A DNA stretch of 64,000 nt from Stercorarius parasiticus (GCA_013396915.1 VWZL01002517.1:552318-616317); one strand, 5' to 3'. Shown: positions 1 through 12,659, counted from the first letter of the stretch. Translations and numbers: made by a program. The notes: a model not told the origin generated them from the letters alone.

Positions 1-239
1 GTTTTCTACAAAGGAATATAATTTTGCTTCCGTCATCATTTCAAGAAATACTTTCTCCACAATGATTTCTTTTCCAAAGTCAAAGAGTTGAAATCTTGCA
101 AAAAAAGAGGAAGAAAAAACCCTCACATTTTCTGAAAAAAAACCAAACCCCAACCCAGCAACACAGGCTTTTATTTTGCTGGCAGAGGCAGAACTTATTT
201 GAAACAAGAAGAAAGAAGGAGAAGCCAAACACGTTTCAA
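1..239. other. AT-rich unique DNA, no gene seen
   Basis: A- and purine-rich DNA without a convincing open frame or known repeat. On the minus strand an AATAAA hexamer lies at 170-175, about 80 bases past the stop of the open frame at 254-1030. Such hexamers are common in AT-rich DNA, so I give it little weight. Confidence 0.5.
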
Positions 240-1030
240 TTAAAAAAACATTATTAGCTCACAAAGGAAGAGATAAAAAAGCGTTTGCTCTCCAGGAGAG
301 CGATGGGGCTGCTGGCTGTGAGAGGCGTGCTCCTTGGGGGGGACGGAGGGTGCAGATGGTGTGGGGGGTGTGGAGGGTCCGGAGGGCTGGGAGGGGACCG
401 GTGCCAGCTCAGCGGGCTCAGCAGCGGGGATGCTCCAGGGCTGCATCCCAGCCCTTCCCAGGCATCCCGCCCTGCCCAGCCGGTCTCCCGGCAAATCCCA
501 CCGCTGCCCCAGCCTGGAGGACAAGGCTGTGCAACTGGTGTGTGGCTGCAAAGCGGGGAAGGGAAATAACACCTTATTTTCTTTATTTTCTTGGTCATCA
601 GTGCAGCACCTGTGGCACTGAGCCTGCCGCCGGCTGACGTGCTGCTCGGGCTGGAAATAAAATGGTTTGTTTGCCGGCATTTGGAGTTTGTTTCCAAACG
701 CCTGGCAGTGGCCGGGGGGCTGGAGAGGAGCCGTGGTGTTGCTCTCTGCCATGGAGAGGACACGGAGGGGTGGCTTCGGTGGCCCCACTGCCACCGCTTG
801 GACCAGGCAGGGGGTTTCTCTGCAATACACATCTCATGTACACAAATGTATGAACTTACAGCCCGTGTGGCTTTGATGTGTGGGCAGAACAAGGTCTCAC
901 CATCGGGCAGAGCCCCTGCTGATCGCTCAGTGCGAGTTCGGGCAGCACATCCTGAGGGATTATTGGGACCGATAGGATTCCAAAAGGAAATCCACGTGAG
1001 TCGCCAAAAGCCATGTAAGAAATGAATCAA
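240..1030 (-). other. GC-rich patch with long open frames; coding status doubtful
   Basis: The minus strand is open from 1030 to 254 (258 codons), but the first codon is TTG. The first in-frame ATG comes about 67 codons in, leaving roughly 190 residues. The C-terminal third is rich in Pro, Ser and His, as expected when GC-rich low-complexity DNA is read through. A second minus frame (240-830) and a plus frame (591-1025) are also open across the same DNA, which points to low stop-codon density rather than selection. I recognise no domain, signal peptide or membrane segment. No homologue comes to mind, so I list it as a length outlier only. Confidence 0.15.
336..396 (+). other. G-run cluster, G-quadruplex-prone
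   Basis: Several runs of three to seven G residues occur within about 60 bases (for example 336-342, 363-368, 374-376, 383-385), separated by short loops. This satisfies the usual four-run G-quadruplex pattern on the plus strand. It lies inside the GC-rich patch. Confidence 0.5.
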
Positions 1031-4000
1031 AATCGCACTTACTGCTCATGCCAAGAGCAAACAAAGTGTAAGGAAGGTGCGTTGGCAGCATCACTCACTC
1101 GATGGTCACCAGAGATGTCATTTTTGTGAATATGTCTTAATTTCCAGGTACACATTGCGGACGCAAAAATAGGTAATAACATCTCATCTGGAAATGGACA
1201 TTTAGGGAACAGCATTTCTCAAGCCGTAGCATTGTTATGCAGAAAAAGCATTTTGAGGGTAACAGCCTGACAAGTGAAGCGTCCGGCAATGCTGGTGGCT
1301 GTCCTGGGCTGGCCCATGAACCCCATGGCTTTTGAATTTTATTTATTATGAATGAAAAAACCAGCCCGACTGTTCTGAAATAGTGAGGCACCGCTGAACA
1401 TAACAAACACCAGAGTGTCTAACGGGCGGCGACCTGCTCCACCACCGCGCTGTCATTGGTTAGACTTTTGCCATACAGGAGCCACCATGTTAATTCATCG
1501 TTTTGGACAGAGGGACTTTCAGGAATGACAACGCTACAGTGTCATACAGCACTAATTATCTGTCACTGTCACACTACTCTTAGAGTTGTCGTCTTGTGGA
1601 GGCGGCACATCCAGGAGGACGCGGGGTGTCAGCAGTCGGAGCACCCTTGTTCTCAGGAAGGCGTGGGTCAGTGCCGGTGCTCGGCGGCAGCAGCTCAAGA
1701 GGAACATTGCGTTTCTGCTGCTTTACCACTGAAAGGTTTGGCTGCAGGGGAGGAGAGATGAGAAGCTGTGTGAGTTGTTCCCTTTTGGTTGCCTGCCTTC
1801 CCCAGCATGCCGCCTCCTTCACAGGCCATAGTGTCCTTTTGTCCTGTTGGGAGCCATGAGCCCAAACGCCACGTATGCCCCACGGAGCGCTGTGTGCGGG
1901 TAACGGCATGGGTGGCTGCCGGCTGGTGGGTGGCCAGCATCCGTGGCATCCTCCTCCTTCATCTGTGGAGGGCTTCTTGGGAAAACATAGGAAGAAAGTG
2001 TGGCTCTTAGTCTAATAAACACAATTTTACTTCCCCTTGCCCTGTCCCTTTCTAAAGTGAAGTCTTCTGGCTTTTTTACCCAAACAAAAGTTTAACCAGA
2101 GGTCAGCGTATTTCCCCTAGACCAGAAATGCCAAAGCTCAAAATAATTATGAAATGTGTAGGCAGAGTTACATGTTTATAATTCCAGCTGTGAACTTCAC
2201 AAGTCTCACGAATTAAGCAGATGCTGGTCAGTGCTTGAAGGAGAGGTCGCCAGGAAGGCAGCAAGCAAGCTGACCTAAAGACTGTGTTATTTGACCAAGT
2301 GTTCCCACTGCCACGTGTAGTTTTTGCAGGCACCAGGTGAAAACTTCTTCTAATCTGCTTGAGCAAATCTTTTGAGAAGGCGCATCTGCCGCCAGTTCTC
2401 AGGGTGGAGAAAGGCTCCCCGGCGCCCTGCTGCGGGCCCTGGTCCATGGGACGTCCCTCCGTCCCCTGCGGCCGGGGCAGGGCAGCAGCAGGGCTGGGGA
2501 GGGCTGTGCCACAGGGAGGGGAAGTGTCACCCCCAGCATGGGGCACGGGCACCCCCGACGCCAGGGGGGGAGAGCAAGGAGAGTTCAATACTGTCCAACC
2601 ATCACCCACACGATCATCCTCGGGGCTGGAGACAGGCAAGATGTGACAAGAACTCCTCTTGGCACAAACCTCTCTTCTTTTTAGAGACAGTTTTTAGGAT
2701 TTTACGCAGTTTTGGGATTGTGATAGCGTCATTGCAAACTTTATACCTGAAATTATAAGATAATATATGACTGCATACAGCTAAACTTCCCTCCCAAGTC
2801 CTTCCTGTCCGGCGTAACTAGATTGGCAGGTTGATTTTAATGCTTTTCCTGAAGAATTATTGATGGGTTTTGCTCAACTTTTAGAAATGGCAATGCTCTT
2901 TAGGGCAAGAAAGGTGGAATCGGCTCCTGTCTAGACAATAAACAGGACTTTTTGTCTGCTCTCCCAGTACTTGTGTATAAATTAATCATTAGCCTGCGGT
3001 GGTGGAAATGTTCCCATTTGCTTGGCAGCGGAGGGATTCAACCCTTGCTTCATGAATTCTTTATCGCTAAAACTTATATATCATGTAAATTAACCACTGT
3101 AGCCTGCAGCTTACAAACGAGAATGGTGCGTGTATTTCATGGCTAGTTCTTGCACCTTTGAGAGCTTGTGGTGGACGGCCGGGTGAGGAAATTAAGGCTG
3201 TTTTTGAGAGTTCGGCTGGGGTCACTTGTTCTTCCCGAAGCCTCCCCAAAACTTCATCCAGCCGTGACCTGTTCAGACCCTTTGCTGCAGCTGCCCTGGT
3301 GGGCGCCGGGGGGCTGAGTGGTGGGATGGCCAGGCAGGTGATGGGACAGGTCCTGGCTCGGGTTGGGATGGCGGAGGAAGATGGGGCAGGATGGAGGGCC
3401 CCGTCCTGGCCTGAAGCTGGCACCTGGGACCCGGACGGGGGAGGCATGGGGGTGGATTGGGGCCGTTAGGGCTATTTGTTGTGCTCTCGGGGCCCTGGGA
3501 GTTTGGGGTACAGGCTGGGGTGACACATTCCTTCCCACACCAGCCCTGCTTACGGAGCAGGTATTTACCAGAGCGGAGTGCTGACGACAGGGAAAACTGC
3601 AGACGAGTCACCATCTTTAAATGTGCTAACCACAAATATTTACTTAATTACTAGAAAAGCTGATATCCGTACGTATAGTCGAACACAAACTGGGCAGGGT
3701 GGTTCTGTGTTTTGTCAGCCCGCAGGCTGCAGCTTACCACCTTTTCGCAGCTCTTAACTTCTCTCTTGTAAACCGAATCCCACACTGCCGGGGGTTTATT
3801 CTGCTGCCATAATCCGGCCGGATTCTCACCGATGGCCATTGACCTCGCTCATGGCAACGGAAGAGAACACAGATACAGGCCACCAAGATTCATTTTACCT
3901 GTGCGCCATCCCAGCCTAGCATCAGTTACTTTAAAGGTGGATTTGAGGAAAAACACAGTGTGGTTTTTTTTGCGTCACCCGACATTTTGCCGTCTTCTCA

Positions 4001-5019
4001 AAGCCTCATCTCCGGGTTGCAGCTCACCGTGTTTGGCTTCAGCCCCCAGCCTGCAGTAGGAGGACAGCTTCTTGGGTACAGGTAATCATCCCCCTCCTTT
4101 TCTCTCTTGCTTATTGTGGTGGGTTTTTTTAAACGCCAACTCAAACTCCCTCTCTGTACACATATTTTCTATACAACGAGCCTTGTGGAGGTAGCATCTT
4201 CAAGTGCCTAGTTTAATGATGGGAGAACTGAGGCAGCTATGTGGATAATTCATTTGATTTCAAAATGCTGCCACATTTATACATGGAAAACTTTAAAGAA
4301 AATTAAACTCATTAAAAAAACCCACATAAATTGTTTTTTTCAACAAAGCAATTAAGAAATCTCGCTTCTCCAGCACGGTGGGCAACATTCTAAATAAAAT
4401 AAAGCACAAATTACCTTTTGCTGGAAACAAAGTAAGAGCTATCTCTTGTGACTTAATAAGAAATGGAGTTTTTTAGAATTAATACAAAGATTTAGCAGCT
4501 CCTTATATATGTGTTGCTAAGCATTTTGCTGAAATTGCCTCAGAAAAAAAAAGCAAACAATTCAAAAGGATCACATCTATGAGAGGGTGGGTTGGTTGGG
4601 TTTTTTTTCCCCAACTAAATTACTCTGCTTTACAGGATGCAGAAAGGAGTCAAGGATTTTATTTTCTTCCCCAATGCATGTATATACAAAGGTTTGATAG
4701 GGTTTGGTTTTGTTTTATTTTCATTGTCTTAGCTTCAAACTACTCCTTAAACTCCCCCGCCCCGTTTCTATGGGAACAAAGGAATAATACTGAATCAATG
4801 GACTGCAAAATATGGGGCCTGTCCTATAAATCCTGAGGAGCAGGTTTTATTCATAGCAATAGTCCCTTTGAACGCTGGAATTACTCCCATAGATAAGAGC
4901 TTTCAGGAGTGGCCCCGACAGGAGAGAGTGACACGATGGCTTTGCCTGATGGAGAGCTGAGGGTCCCGCGATGCCCAGGCACAAGGGGAGGCGATGCTGG
5001 GGGAGGCGGGAGCCGGGGG
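1031..5019. other. Unique DNA, no gene recognised
   Basis: Mixed composition with modest GC-rich patches around 2.4-2.6 kb and 3.2-3.5 kb, and AT-rich DNA around 2.7-3.1 kb and 4.1-4.75 kb. The open frames (the longest is 178 codons on the minus strand at 2103-2639) have no recognisable domain and overlap open frames on the other strand. I see no CR1 tail, LTR or tandem array here. Confidence 0.5.
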
Positions 5020-5235
5020 AATGAAGGGGGGGGATACTGGTACCCAGGACATGATGCCCTCCCGCATCCCCTGCCCCATGACCCCCGGGGAGGTGAAGGG
5101 GGGGATGCTGGTACCCAGGGGATGCTGCCCACCTGCATCCCCTGCCCTGCATCCCCTGGGGGGATGAAGGGGGGGGGATGCTGGTACCCAGGGGATACTG
5201 CCCATCCGCATCCCTTGCCCTGCAGCCCCTGGGTA
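5020..5235. repeat. Minisatellite, about 71-bp unit, three copies
   Basis: Three adjacent copies begin near 5021, 5092 and 5163. Each starts with a TGAAGG plus G-run stretch, followed by GGGATRCTGGTACCCAGG and a CATCCCCTGCCC-like tail. The GGTACC hexamer recurs at 5039-5044, 5110-5115 and 5183-5188, spacings of 71 and 73 bases. The unit length is not a multiple of three. The overlapping Gly/Pro-rich open frames on both strands are therefore products of the repeat and not genes. Confidence 0.85.
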
Positions 5236-7379
5236 ATGCTCCCACCTCCTGCTGCTCCCCCCTGGGGTGTGCTGGGAGCCAGGGGGCTCTGCCATGGGTG
5301 CACCCTGGGAGGGGACGTCCTGTCCCCTCTCTCGTGCTGGGGCTGAGCCCTGGGCTCAGCAGGGAGAGTGCTGTGGAGGGACAGGGTGACACTACCTGGC
5401 ACGGTGGCACTGTTAGAGCATCTCCCTGTGCTGTTACAGCAAAGTCAGAGTGGTCTTTCCCAGGATGTTGAACATGCCGTTTATAAACTGCAGGTACATC
5501 CAGGAAATACGGATCTACTGAGATTCTTCTGTTGGATCAGGCTGTTCCTGCCCCTTCTGGGAAGCACTTGACCAAGATCTCCTCTTATCGTGGCAGGGGC
5601 TCTGATGCTCCAGAAATAGCTGGAAAAGGGTGTAACACACCCCATTCCCCTCAGACCCCCACGCCAGCCCTGCCAGGCATGCTGTCCATCTGACACGTCC
5701 CGCAGCCGTCGCTCCTGCCCAGCGCGGGGCCCGGCGGCCGGCGCAGTGCTGCAGCCCTGCAGACCCCATCCACGCAGAAAGGCACCTCGTTCCGCTCCGT
5801 ATGTCAAGAGAAACGACTCCGCAGGCGAGGGCGGTGGGCTGCGGCGCGGGAAGCTGTGCAGCCTGGGCTGCGCAAGCCCTTGGAAGGTGGCCAGTCCCAT
5901 AGGGTCCCTCCTGAGCCTACTTAATTGCATGAAATAAGATGAAAAGACAGGCTAATGAGAAACCCCATCTGCCAGCCAGCTAAAATTAAGGCTGCCTTCT
6001 TTAGCAAAATGTGCTCAGATATCTGTATTCTTTTAATATCTCTTCATATGGCCGAGCAGGTTTCAGACGTGTAGCCGTGCCTGTCTCCGCTCTCATTTTT
6101 TTCCTTCATTTTCCTAGTTTGCCCCTGAACAGCAGGGTAAGTGGAAAAAACTGACTGAAGGGTTCTGTTTCAGCATGAAGTTATTTAAGAGAACATCGGC
6201 TAATAAACGCTGCAGTCCAACCTGCTTATTATTGCATTATATTATGTGATTCAGTGATTCATGATATCAAATTGGTTACGGTTGTGATATAGCAGGTGGT
6301 CTCATGGCACTGTGGAACTTCCTCGAAGAAACGAGGAAAGAACTGCAAAAAAAGAAAATTCTCAGAACAACCCTAAGGGTATTTATCTAGGGAAAGGATG
6401 CACAAGCAAAAGTCTTTCATTTTACTCAGTCTGCCCTGCCTATACTCCCATGCAGCTTCTGTGCCCCTAACTTGCTTACCTGTTTAGTTTGCCTTATTGT
6501 TTGCACCACTGATGTTCAAGGAAAGCTATTTCTTGCTGCAAAGGGTTGAGAACCAAATGCCCCCATCCTGAAGGCTTGGGCGTGAGGATGGAGTCGGCAG
6601 CAGCTGATCTGCTCGCCAGCGACGGCCCAGCCGATGAACAGAGCGGCATCTCGGTTTTCCTTTAACCAACCAGTGCTGAACACCAGGAATCACCTCAGTA
6701 GGTCAGGAAAAGTTATAGCAATGTAAAATCACGGACAAGAAAGGAGAATCTATAAAGGCTTAGGAACAAGGAATTACCAAACAACTCATAGCACTTGAAG
6801 ACCACGCAAGTACAAATTCTTAAAGCAAATTGCACACTCCTTTGCAAAACATGTATTGATTTTCACCATGCCAATTGAGAAATAAATGTCTAATAACTTT
6901 TTCATGGATTAAGACTGAGGGAAAATGTATTTTTTCTCCCTCCAAAACTTACTGTTCAAACAGAGTGGTGTAAGTTAATCAATTTTGTGATAATAGCTTT
7001 TAGGATAACTGCTTTATTGGAAGTCACCTTTCTTTATTTTTCCATACAGCAATGCAAAAAGAGCCAGCTGTGGCCAGAATAAAACTACACTGATCTGTTT
7101 TTAAATTGTAATTATTTTAGAGTTGGGGTTTCGGAGATTTTGGTGCTTCTCTTTAAGAATGCAAACTTTCTGAAAACCGAAAAGGTTTCTTTGGAAGTGA
7201 TTAAGCCCAATTGCTAACTGCAGACCTCACAGCAAAGGTTTCCTCAGCCCTGGTGAATGGCTGCAGTGATGAAGGGGCGTGTGGCAGTGAACAGTGAATG
7301 GCAGGCCTGCCCTAGCACCCCAAATTCCCCTTCGACAACTGGTTTCCCTTTGTCCCAAAGCCGGATCGGAAGCAGGGAG
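5236..7379. other. Unique DNA, AT-rich in its second half
   Basis: A short GC-rich CpG-containing stretch (about 5.69-5.88 kb) is followed by AT-rich unique DNA from 5.93 kb. At 6118-6136 a 19-base stretch is preceded by a very pyrimidine-rich CAG-like acceptor (ending TTCCTAG) and followed by GTAAGT. This resembles a micro-exon but is short enough to be chance. The 6.17-6.30 kb and 7.02-7.15 kb stretches are motif-dense AT-rich DNA of the sort often conserved in vertebrates. That is an inference. Confidence 0.4.
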
Positions 7380-7580
7380 GGGTCTTCAGTCGGGGCGAAT
7401 TCCTGAGTTCCCAGATTTTTCCTGGGCTGATGCGTTGTTCCCTCCCCTTTACCCCGGGACGGAGTGGTGCAAATGGCCCCCCCCCCCCGCCCCCGACGCG
7501 GGTAGAAGGAATTCACCTTCCCGAAGGGTCTGCGCAGGGGCAGGGGGGAGACCTGGCCCTCGCCGCCGCACAGGGAGGGA
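7380..7580. promoter_or_regulatory. Small CpG-rich patch with a C12 tract
   Basis: A run of twelve C at 7477-7488 continues into further C-runs and a cluster of CG dinucleotides (about ten between 7489 and 7570) in otherwise AT-rich surroundings. The block is near the minimum size usually accepted for a CpG island. No promoter element or adjoining exon is evident. Confidence 0.3.
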
Positions 7581-9040
7581 AACGCTAAAAAAGAAAAAGA
7601 CCCACTTAAAAATGAAAGCTGAGACTAAAGTGAAGAACACTGGTACAGCTGAAAGAGCCTGCACGATATGATAAGAGCATGTTTTTAAGGAGTTCTCATT
7701 TTTGTGAAAATTAGTTTTGGATCCTCATCAGTGTACTCAGGAGAAAAATATTACTCTAATGTCTATAGAACAGAGATAAAAGGGAGATCTACTGAAGGAG
7801 AAATAATGAATTTACACTTTTAACATTCGTTCTGAGGTGCAGAAGACACATTCCTCTACATTAGGCCCGTATTAGACTTAAATAAATTTCATTATGAAAA
7901 CAAGATTAGAGGAGAGCAGTGCAATTTGAAAACATCCAGTACTTACATGATTGCTTAAAATAAAGAGCTTTCAGTGTGGTAATATGTGGCTATAGTTTTG
8001 GAGAACTGTATATAAAATATATGTTAAAATGATGTAAAGGGGCAGCATTAAATATACCCCAGTGGGAGGATTCGGGGCTGTCTCTAACTCATCAGAATGC
8101 CGCTCTGGTCTCATACAGACAATATTAAAGGCATTTTTATTGCAACCATCTCTCTCACCCTTCCCAGGGTACTGTGAGAGCGCCTGCTTTTTTATGAAGA
8201 TGCTGATGAAGCCAGTGGAGGTAGCGTGCCGCCCCGTTTATTGGGCAAAAATAGTGATTCCTAGGAAAACGTGGAGTGCAGTGACAGATGTGGCTGCGTA
8301 CTACCGACCGTCAGAGAAAGGGTGCGCGGTCTCTGTGCTCAGGACTCTTACAGCGCTCGCACACCGCTCGCCAGTAATTTTTATTATAGCGAGGCCCATC
8401 CACCCACAGGAGCAGAACCTTCTGCAGGCACGATAATGAGCAGCCGCCACTCTTCACGTGTAGATAATCTCACACCGCAAATATGCCATCCATTTTCTTC
8501 TCTCAAAATGTGTTGCTTTGCAAAAATTAACTCACGTCACTTGGTATCAGGGCTGCAAAAAGTTGACTGCTTTGTGGTTGAGATCCTTGCTTATCAAAAA
8601 ATAGTTGGAATCACATGGCAAGACATCTTCCGTAGGAAGAGCTTTTTAGAAGTGTACTGTTAACTTGTTAGCTAATTTTTAGTAGCCGTTTTATGCAGCC
8701 TTTGTATGTAAGCGGGTTGGAAAATGAAATCTGTTGATTCTTAAAATACTGCTTCTGGACCGTTACCAATCTTGGCTAATTAGCAGAATGGCCAACCAGC
8801 CATTACTTAAAGACCAGGGAGGGTGAAGGGTGAAGCTGGGCTGGAGCAGGGAGGGACCCCACGGTGCCCGGGCCGGGTCCCCACAGGGACACCCCCACGC
8901 TCCTGCCAGGCTCCCACAGAAACTCTTTCAGCCCAAAAGCTGTGAGGAGCCTGCTCAGCTTTCATAATTAATGGGCTTTTACAGGACCTAAGTATAGCTC
9001 TAAACATTTCAGCTTCTATGTGTGCATCTTTCAGGTGCAG
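7581..9040. other. AT-rich unique DNA, no gene seen
   Basis: Unique AT-rich sequence. The perfect 10-base palindrome GCTAATTAGC at 8775-8784 is a typical paired-like/antennapedia-class homeodomain core. A GC-rich stretch at 8.81-8.93 kb carries only a short non-conserved open frame. No CR1 or LTR remnants are recognised. Confidence 0.4.
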
Positions 9041-9210
9041 TAACTTCGTCAGGCTAAAGCTAGGTCGTATTTAATTAAATGCAAACCCTCATTTCCTCCA
9101 GTTTCATTCAGGGAAATCCTGGTTAGGAACAATTTAGCACTTGAGAGAGAGCAGAAAATAATTTAGAAAGAAGAAATAAAAATTAATTGCGCTTTAATAA
9201 AAAGTAAGCA
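9041..9210. promoter_or_regulatory. Candidate enhancer-like cluster of homeodomain/POU motifs
   Basis: The perfect 12-base palindrome ATTTAATTAAAT at 9069-9080 runs directly into ATGCAAAC (9079-9086), a near-octamer POU motif. More TAAT/ATTA cores follow, including AATTAATTGCG near 9180. Such composite sites are typical of vertebrate developmental enhancers. Function is inference, since AT-rich DNA produces ATTA cores by chance. Confidence 0.25.
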
Positions 9211-12200
9211 ACATCCTGATTCAGCAAGATCTGCAGGGGCTGGACCTTTGCGTTTAGCACCGAGCTGCCTCAGCACCATTCTGTGGGAAGTGGACACGCT
9301 CAAAAGGGTGCATTCCCAGCGTCCTCCTTTATGTCACTTGTGAAGCTAAACTGATAATTAAAAGTATATAAGTGCAATTTATTTATCACTCAGTATTTTT
9401 CTACATGAGAAGCTTCAAAAAGAGTTTCTGCTTTGCTAATATTTTTACTTTTTCCTCCTTGGATCCTCTTGTGCCATGCTGCTTCTCTCGCCTGGAGGTG
9501 ACGAGTAGAAGAGTGACACTATGATGCCGGAGTAAAATGCCAGTGCAGGATTATCTCAGCTCATCTGGTTTAGGAGTTCCAAGCTGATCAAAGCCCTTAA
9601 AAGCAATGTCACTGGGACAACCTACGGTAAAATTTGCAAGCTGAGATCTAGGCGTCTCAGGGAGAAAGGCAGGCAGGACAGGATGGGAGGAGCGGTGCCA
9701 CCGGAGAGATGCATGAAGTGACTCTGGGAAGGTTCTGCCGCGACCTACTTACGGCTCCTCCAGCGCGATGCTGGGTGCTCGAGCTGTGACGTGCCGAAGA
9801 GCAAAATTACATGACAGCAGTAGATCTTAAGCTCTCGCTGAATAATTTAACTATGAAAAAATGAAATCAACCTTCCGCTCCTGGAAGTCTATGGTGAAGA
9901 GGGAGAGTGGTGAAGGGAGAGGGGAGAGGAAAAATTCAGGTTTGAGAAAACACAAGCTGCTATTTGAGGAATTTGAAGTATGTAGAATAGACTATTTTTA
10001 TAGCCTATTTAAGTTTCCAGAATCTTTCGGTCAATTACTGATACACTGATGTTCTCAGAACAAGAAAATTTCAAATATGAATTTTTAGTAATTTTGGTGA
10101 CACCATGCTAAGGTATTCTATTTCCATTGCCAACTCCAAAGAGCAGCACAAGAGACAACATGCAGAGCTCTGAGTGCAGCGTTATCATACAAATGACTTT
10201 GGGTGCTTAAGGAGTCAAAACCAAAGTCAGCTCACTCCTTTTTCCATGCCAAAAGGAATGTATAAATCTGTATGTAGATATGAAGGTATAATGGTAAAAG
10301 ACTTTGAAGACAGTACATCAAAGAAATTCGTTGCATGTTCCTCTTGAGTATCCAATATGCATGGCATGATGTAGGTGGCTCACTAGAAAAGCAAACTGCA
10401 TTTAATCTAAGATACAGAATGGCCACCGACGGCGAGGTGAAAGCTTGGAGGCTATTTAGAGAGACCCTGCAGCCTCCTCCAGCCTCCAGTCTGGCAAAGC
10501 CCTGGTTTGAGACGGAAAATTCTCATGAGCCGGAGGAACCATGCTGGGGTTCCAAGTGTACTGAAGTGTATTGAATCCTCCAGACTCGAATAACCCCTTT
10601 TTTCTTGCCAAAAGCCTGTTTTTGCCCTGTGGCCTCTCCATCTGATGTTACTCTCTGACGGGTGTCCCTCCTGCCAGCACCCGATCCCAAGAGCATCCTG
10701 CATCCCAAGAGCCGGGGCCCGAGGCGGGTGCAGCAGGAGGGTGGGAGCACCCGGGCAGCGCTGTGCTTGGGGACAAACAAGTGCCCCAGCTCCGATAGCT
10801 CTGTGCCTTCTTGAAACGGGTCTCAAATGCAGCTCCAGTTGCAAGAGGAGTTTTCCAGTCTGGGTCCTCAGCGAGCCAGGATAAGTATGGGGGACCAGCC
10901 ACGGAAATCTTACAAGAAATTCCATGTATTCTTTGAGGTACTTGATGCAAAACGCTTGTGAACAGCGTGTTATCCCAAATGCATTTATAAAATATATTCA
11001 TGCCGTGGTGAACAAGTGCAGAAGATTGTAAAAATTACCCAAATGTGCGAAACTTATGAAAGCCCCAAAGAAATGAAAGCAAGCTCTGACTGCAGTAACT
11101 ACTTCAGTCAGCAAGTGCACTGGCTGCAGCAAATAGGCAGTTGCCAATATTTATGATATTGCTCTATCTCTTTCTTATTCTCCTGGATAAGCCTACCTAT
11201 CATTTTGGACTGACACCAGCAGTAAAGCCTCCGAATCGGTGTGAAACTGAAAATCACTGCAGCCAGCTCTATTTATTACTGTCGGCTGCTAACAAATCGC
11301 CTGCGTGATGCTTTGATTCACTGCCTTTGTAGGCACTGAATGCGGATTGACTGGTTTGTAATACCCTCGGTCCCTCTTTTTAAAAATAAATACTCTCGTT
11401 CCTTTCCCCGTCTGCTGGGACGCCTGCGAGCTCTTGAAGATAATCACTAACGTAAGTGATTGCTTCCCCGAGTTCCCCAGGTTTGCCTGGGTAAATGTCA
11501 CAAGCCTTCCTGCCTTTGATTAACATCTCATTTAATTTCAATATTTATTGATCTTTCACCTCCCTATTTTGACACAGGTTCTTACTGTCTTGTTGTAAAG
11601 ACGTGACTTTGAACACCAGCAGAACAGATGGTCAAAATCACGTAAAACCGCAGGTATACACATATCCTCTCCCCATTGCTGAAATTCGTGCTTTTCTCTG
11701 ATAAACGGGTGCTACGATTTTTCTGATGAGAGATAAGAAGGTCATCGATATCACACCAGTTAAGCTCAATTACATTTTTAACTCCCCAAATGTCAGAAAT
11801 ATCTTTTCTATCTTATTTCAACAACTCTTCAATTAAACATAAAATATGATCTTTTAGGCAGCGCTTTCCAACCATTCACACATGGCCGTTATTTTGTTCC
11901 AGCTATCCCATCCGTGTGTGATGCAGAATTCATGTCCAATAGCGTTTCCAGAAGAGGTTTCCAAACCTTTTTTCCCTCACATTACACACTAAGTTCAGAA
12001 GTCACTGGCGCGCAGTTGTAAGTAGCTTGTTTTTACTTCATTTTAACAAAGAAATGGATTTAATACACTTCGGTATTTATGCAAGGATTAACTAACAAGC
12101 AAAAGAATTCATTTTTCTCTGCAGGCTTTTAGCCTACGACTGCTCGACAGCTAAATGGAAAGCATCCCATCCGGTAGGTGAGCTGCGGGAGCAATTGGCA

Positions 12201-12560
12201 GCAAGTTTTTGCCTCGATGACTTTACCTTGCTTTGGTTCAAGAAAGGTCTTCAGACACACTACGGACTTCATTAAGTGCTGAGCATGAGCACACAGATGC
12301 TGTGCGTGTGCTTAGCTTTAACTGTGTCAGTAGTTAGGTATCATTTATCCATCCAGGTCTCTCTTTGTTTTCCTGTAGCCTAAACGTACCCTTGGCCCTT
12401 GGTCCTTGAGGCAGAAACAGGAAAATGTCATGGCCAAATCCTGATTATGACTTGCAGACCGTTGGACAATGGATTTTCCTACGTACCATTCATTTAAATC
12501 TAAAGACATTTTAATTAATAAGGATTAAAAAAAAGGCTTTCTATTATCCACGTGTATATA
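9211..12560. other. Unique DNA, probably non-coding, possibly partly conserved
   Basis: Mostly AT-rich unique sequence with no open frame that stands out. One GC-richer piece (10.44-10.88 kb) is open on both strands with no recognisable product. The 11.10-12.25 kb stretch is notably free of low-complexity runs and dense in GATA-, SOX- and homeodomain-like words. This would fit a conserved non-coding block, but I cannot test conservation here. Confidence 0.35.
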
Positions 12561-12561
12561 A

Positions 12562-12597
12562 CTTCATATACATAAAAATATATGCATGTATATGAAG
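12562..12597. repeat. Inverted repeat, 12-bp perfect arms
   Basis: CTTCATATACAT at 12562-12573 is the exact reverse complement of ATGTATATGAAG at 12586-12597. A 12-base AT-rich spacer separates them. It could form a short stem-loop or cruciform. No flanking target duplication or transposon-like sequence marks it as a mobile element. Confidence 0.8.
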
Positions 12598-12659
12598 CAA
12601 GAGCTGAAGTAAGAAGAGACCTTGACCCACTGAACCTCAGTTGCCCAAGTACTAGGAGG

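Noticed and set aside
254..1030. 258-codon minus-strand open frame as a gene
   Set aside because: Begins at TTG. The first ATG is about 67 codons in, the tail is low-complexity Pro/Ser/His and other frames are open over the same DNA.
4847..5410. Repetitive Gly/Pro-rich frames on both strands
   Set aside because: They read the 71-bp minisatellite. The unit is not a multiple of three, so each frame only happens to stay open.
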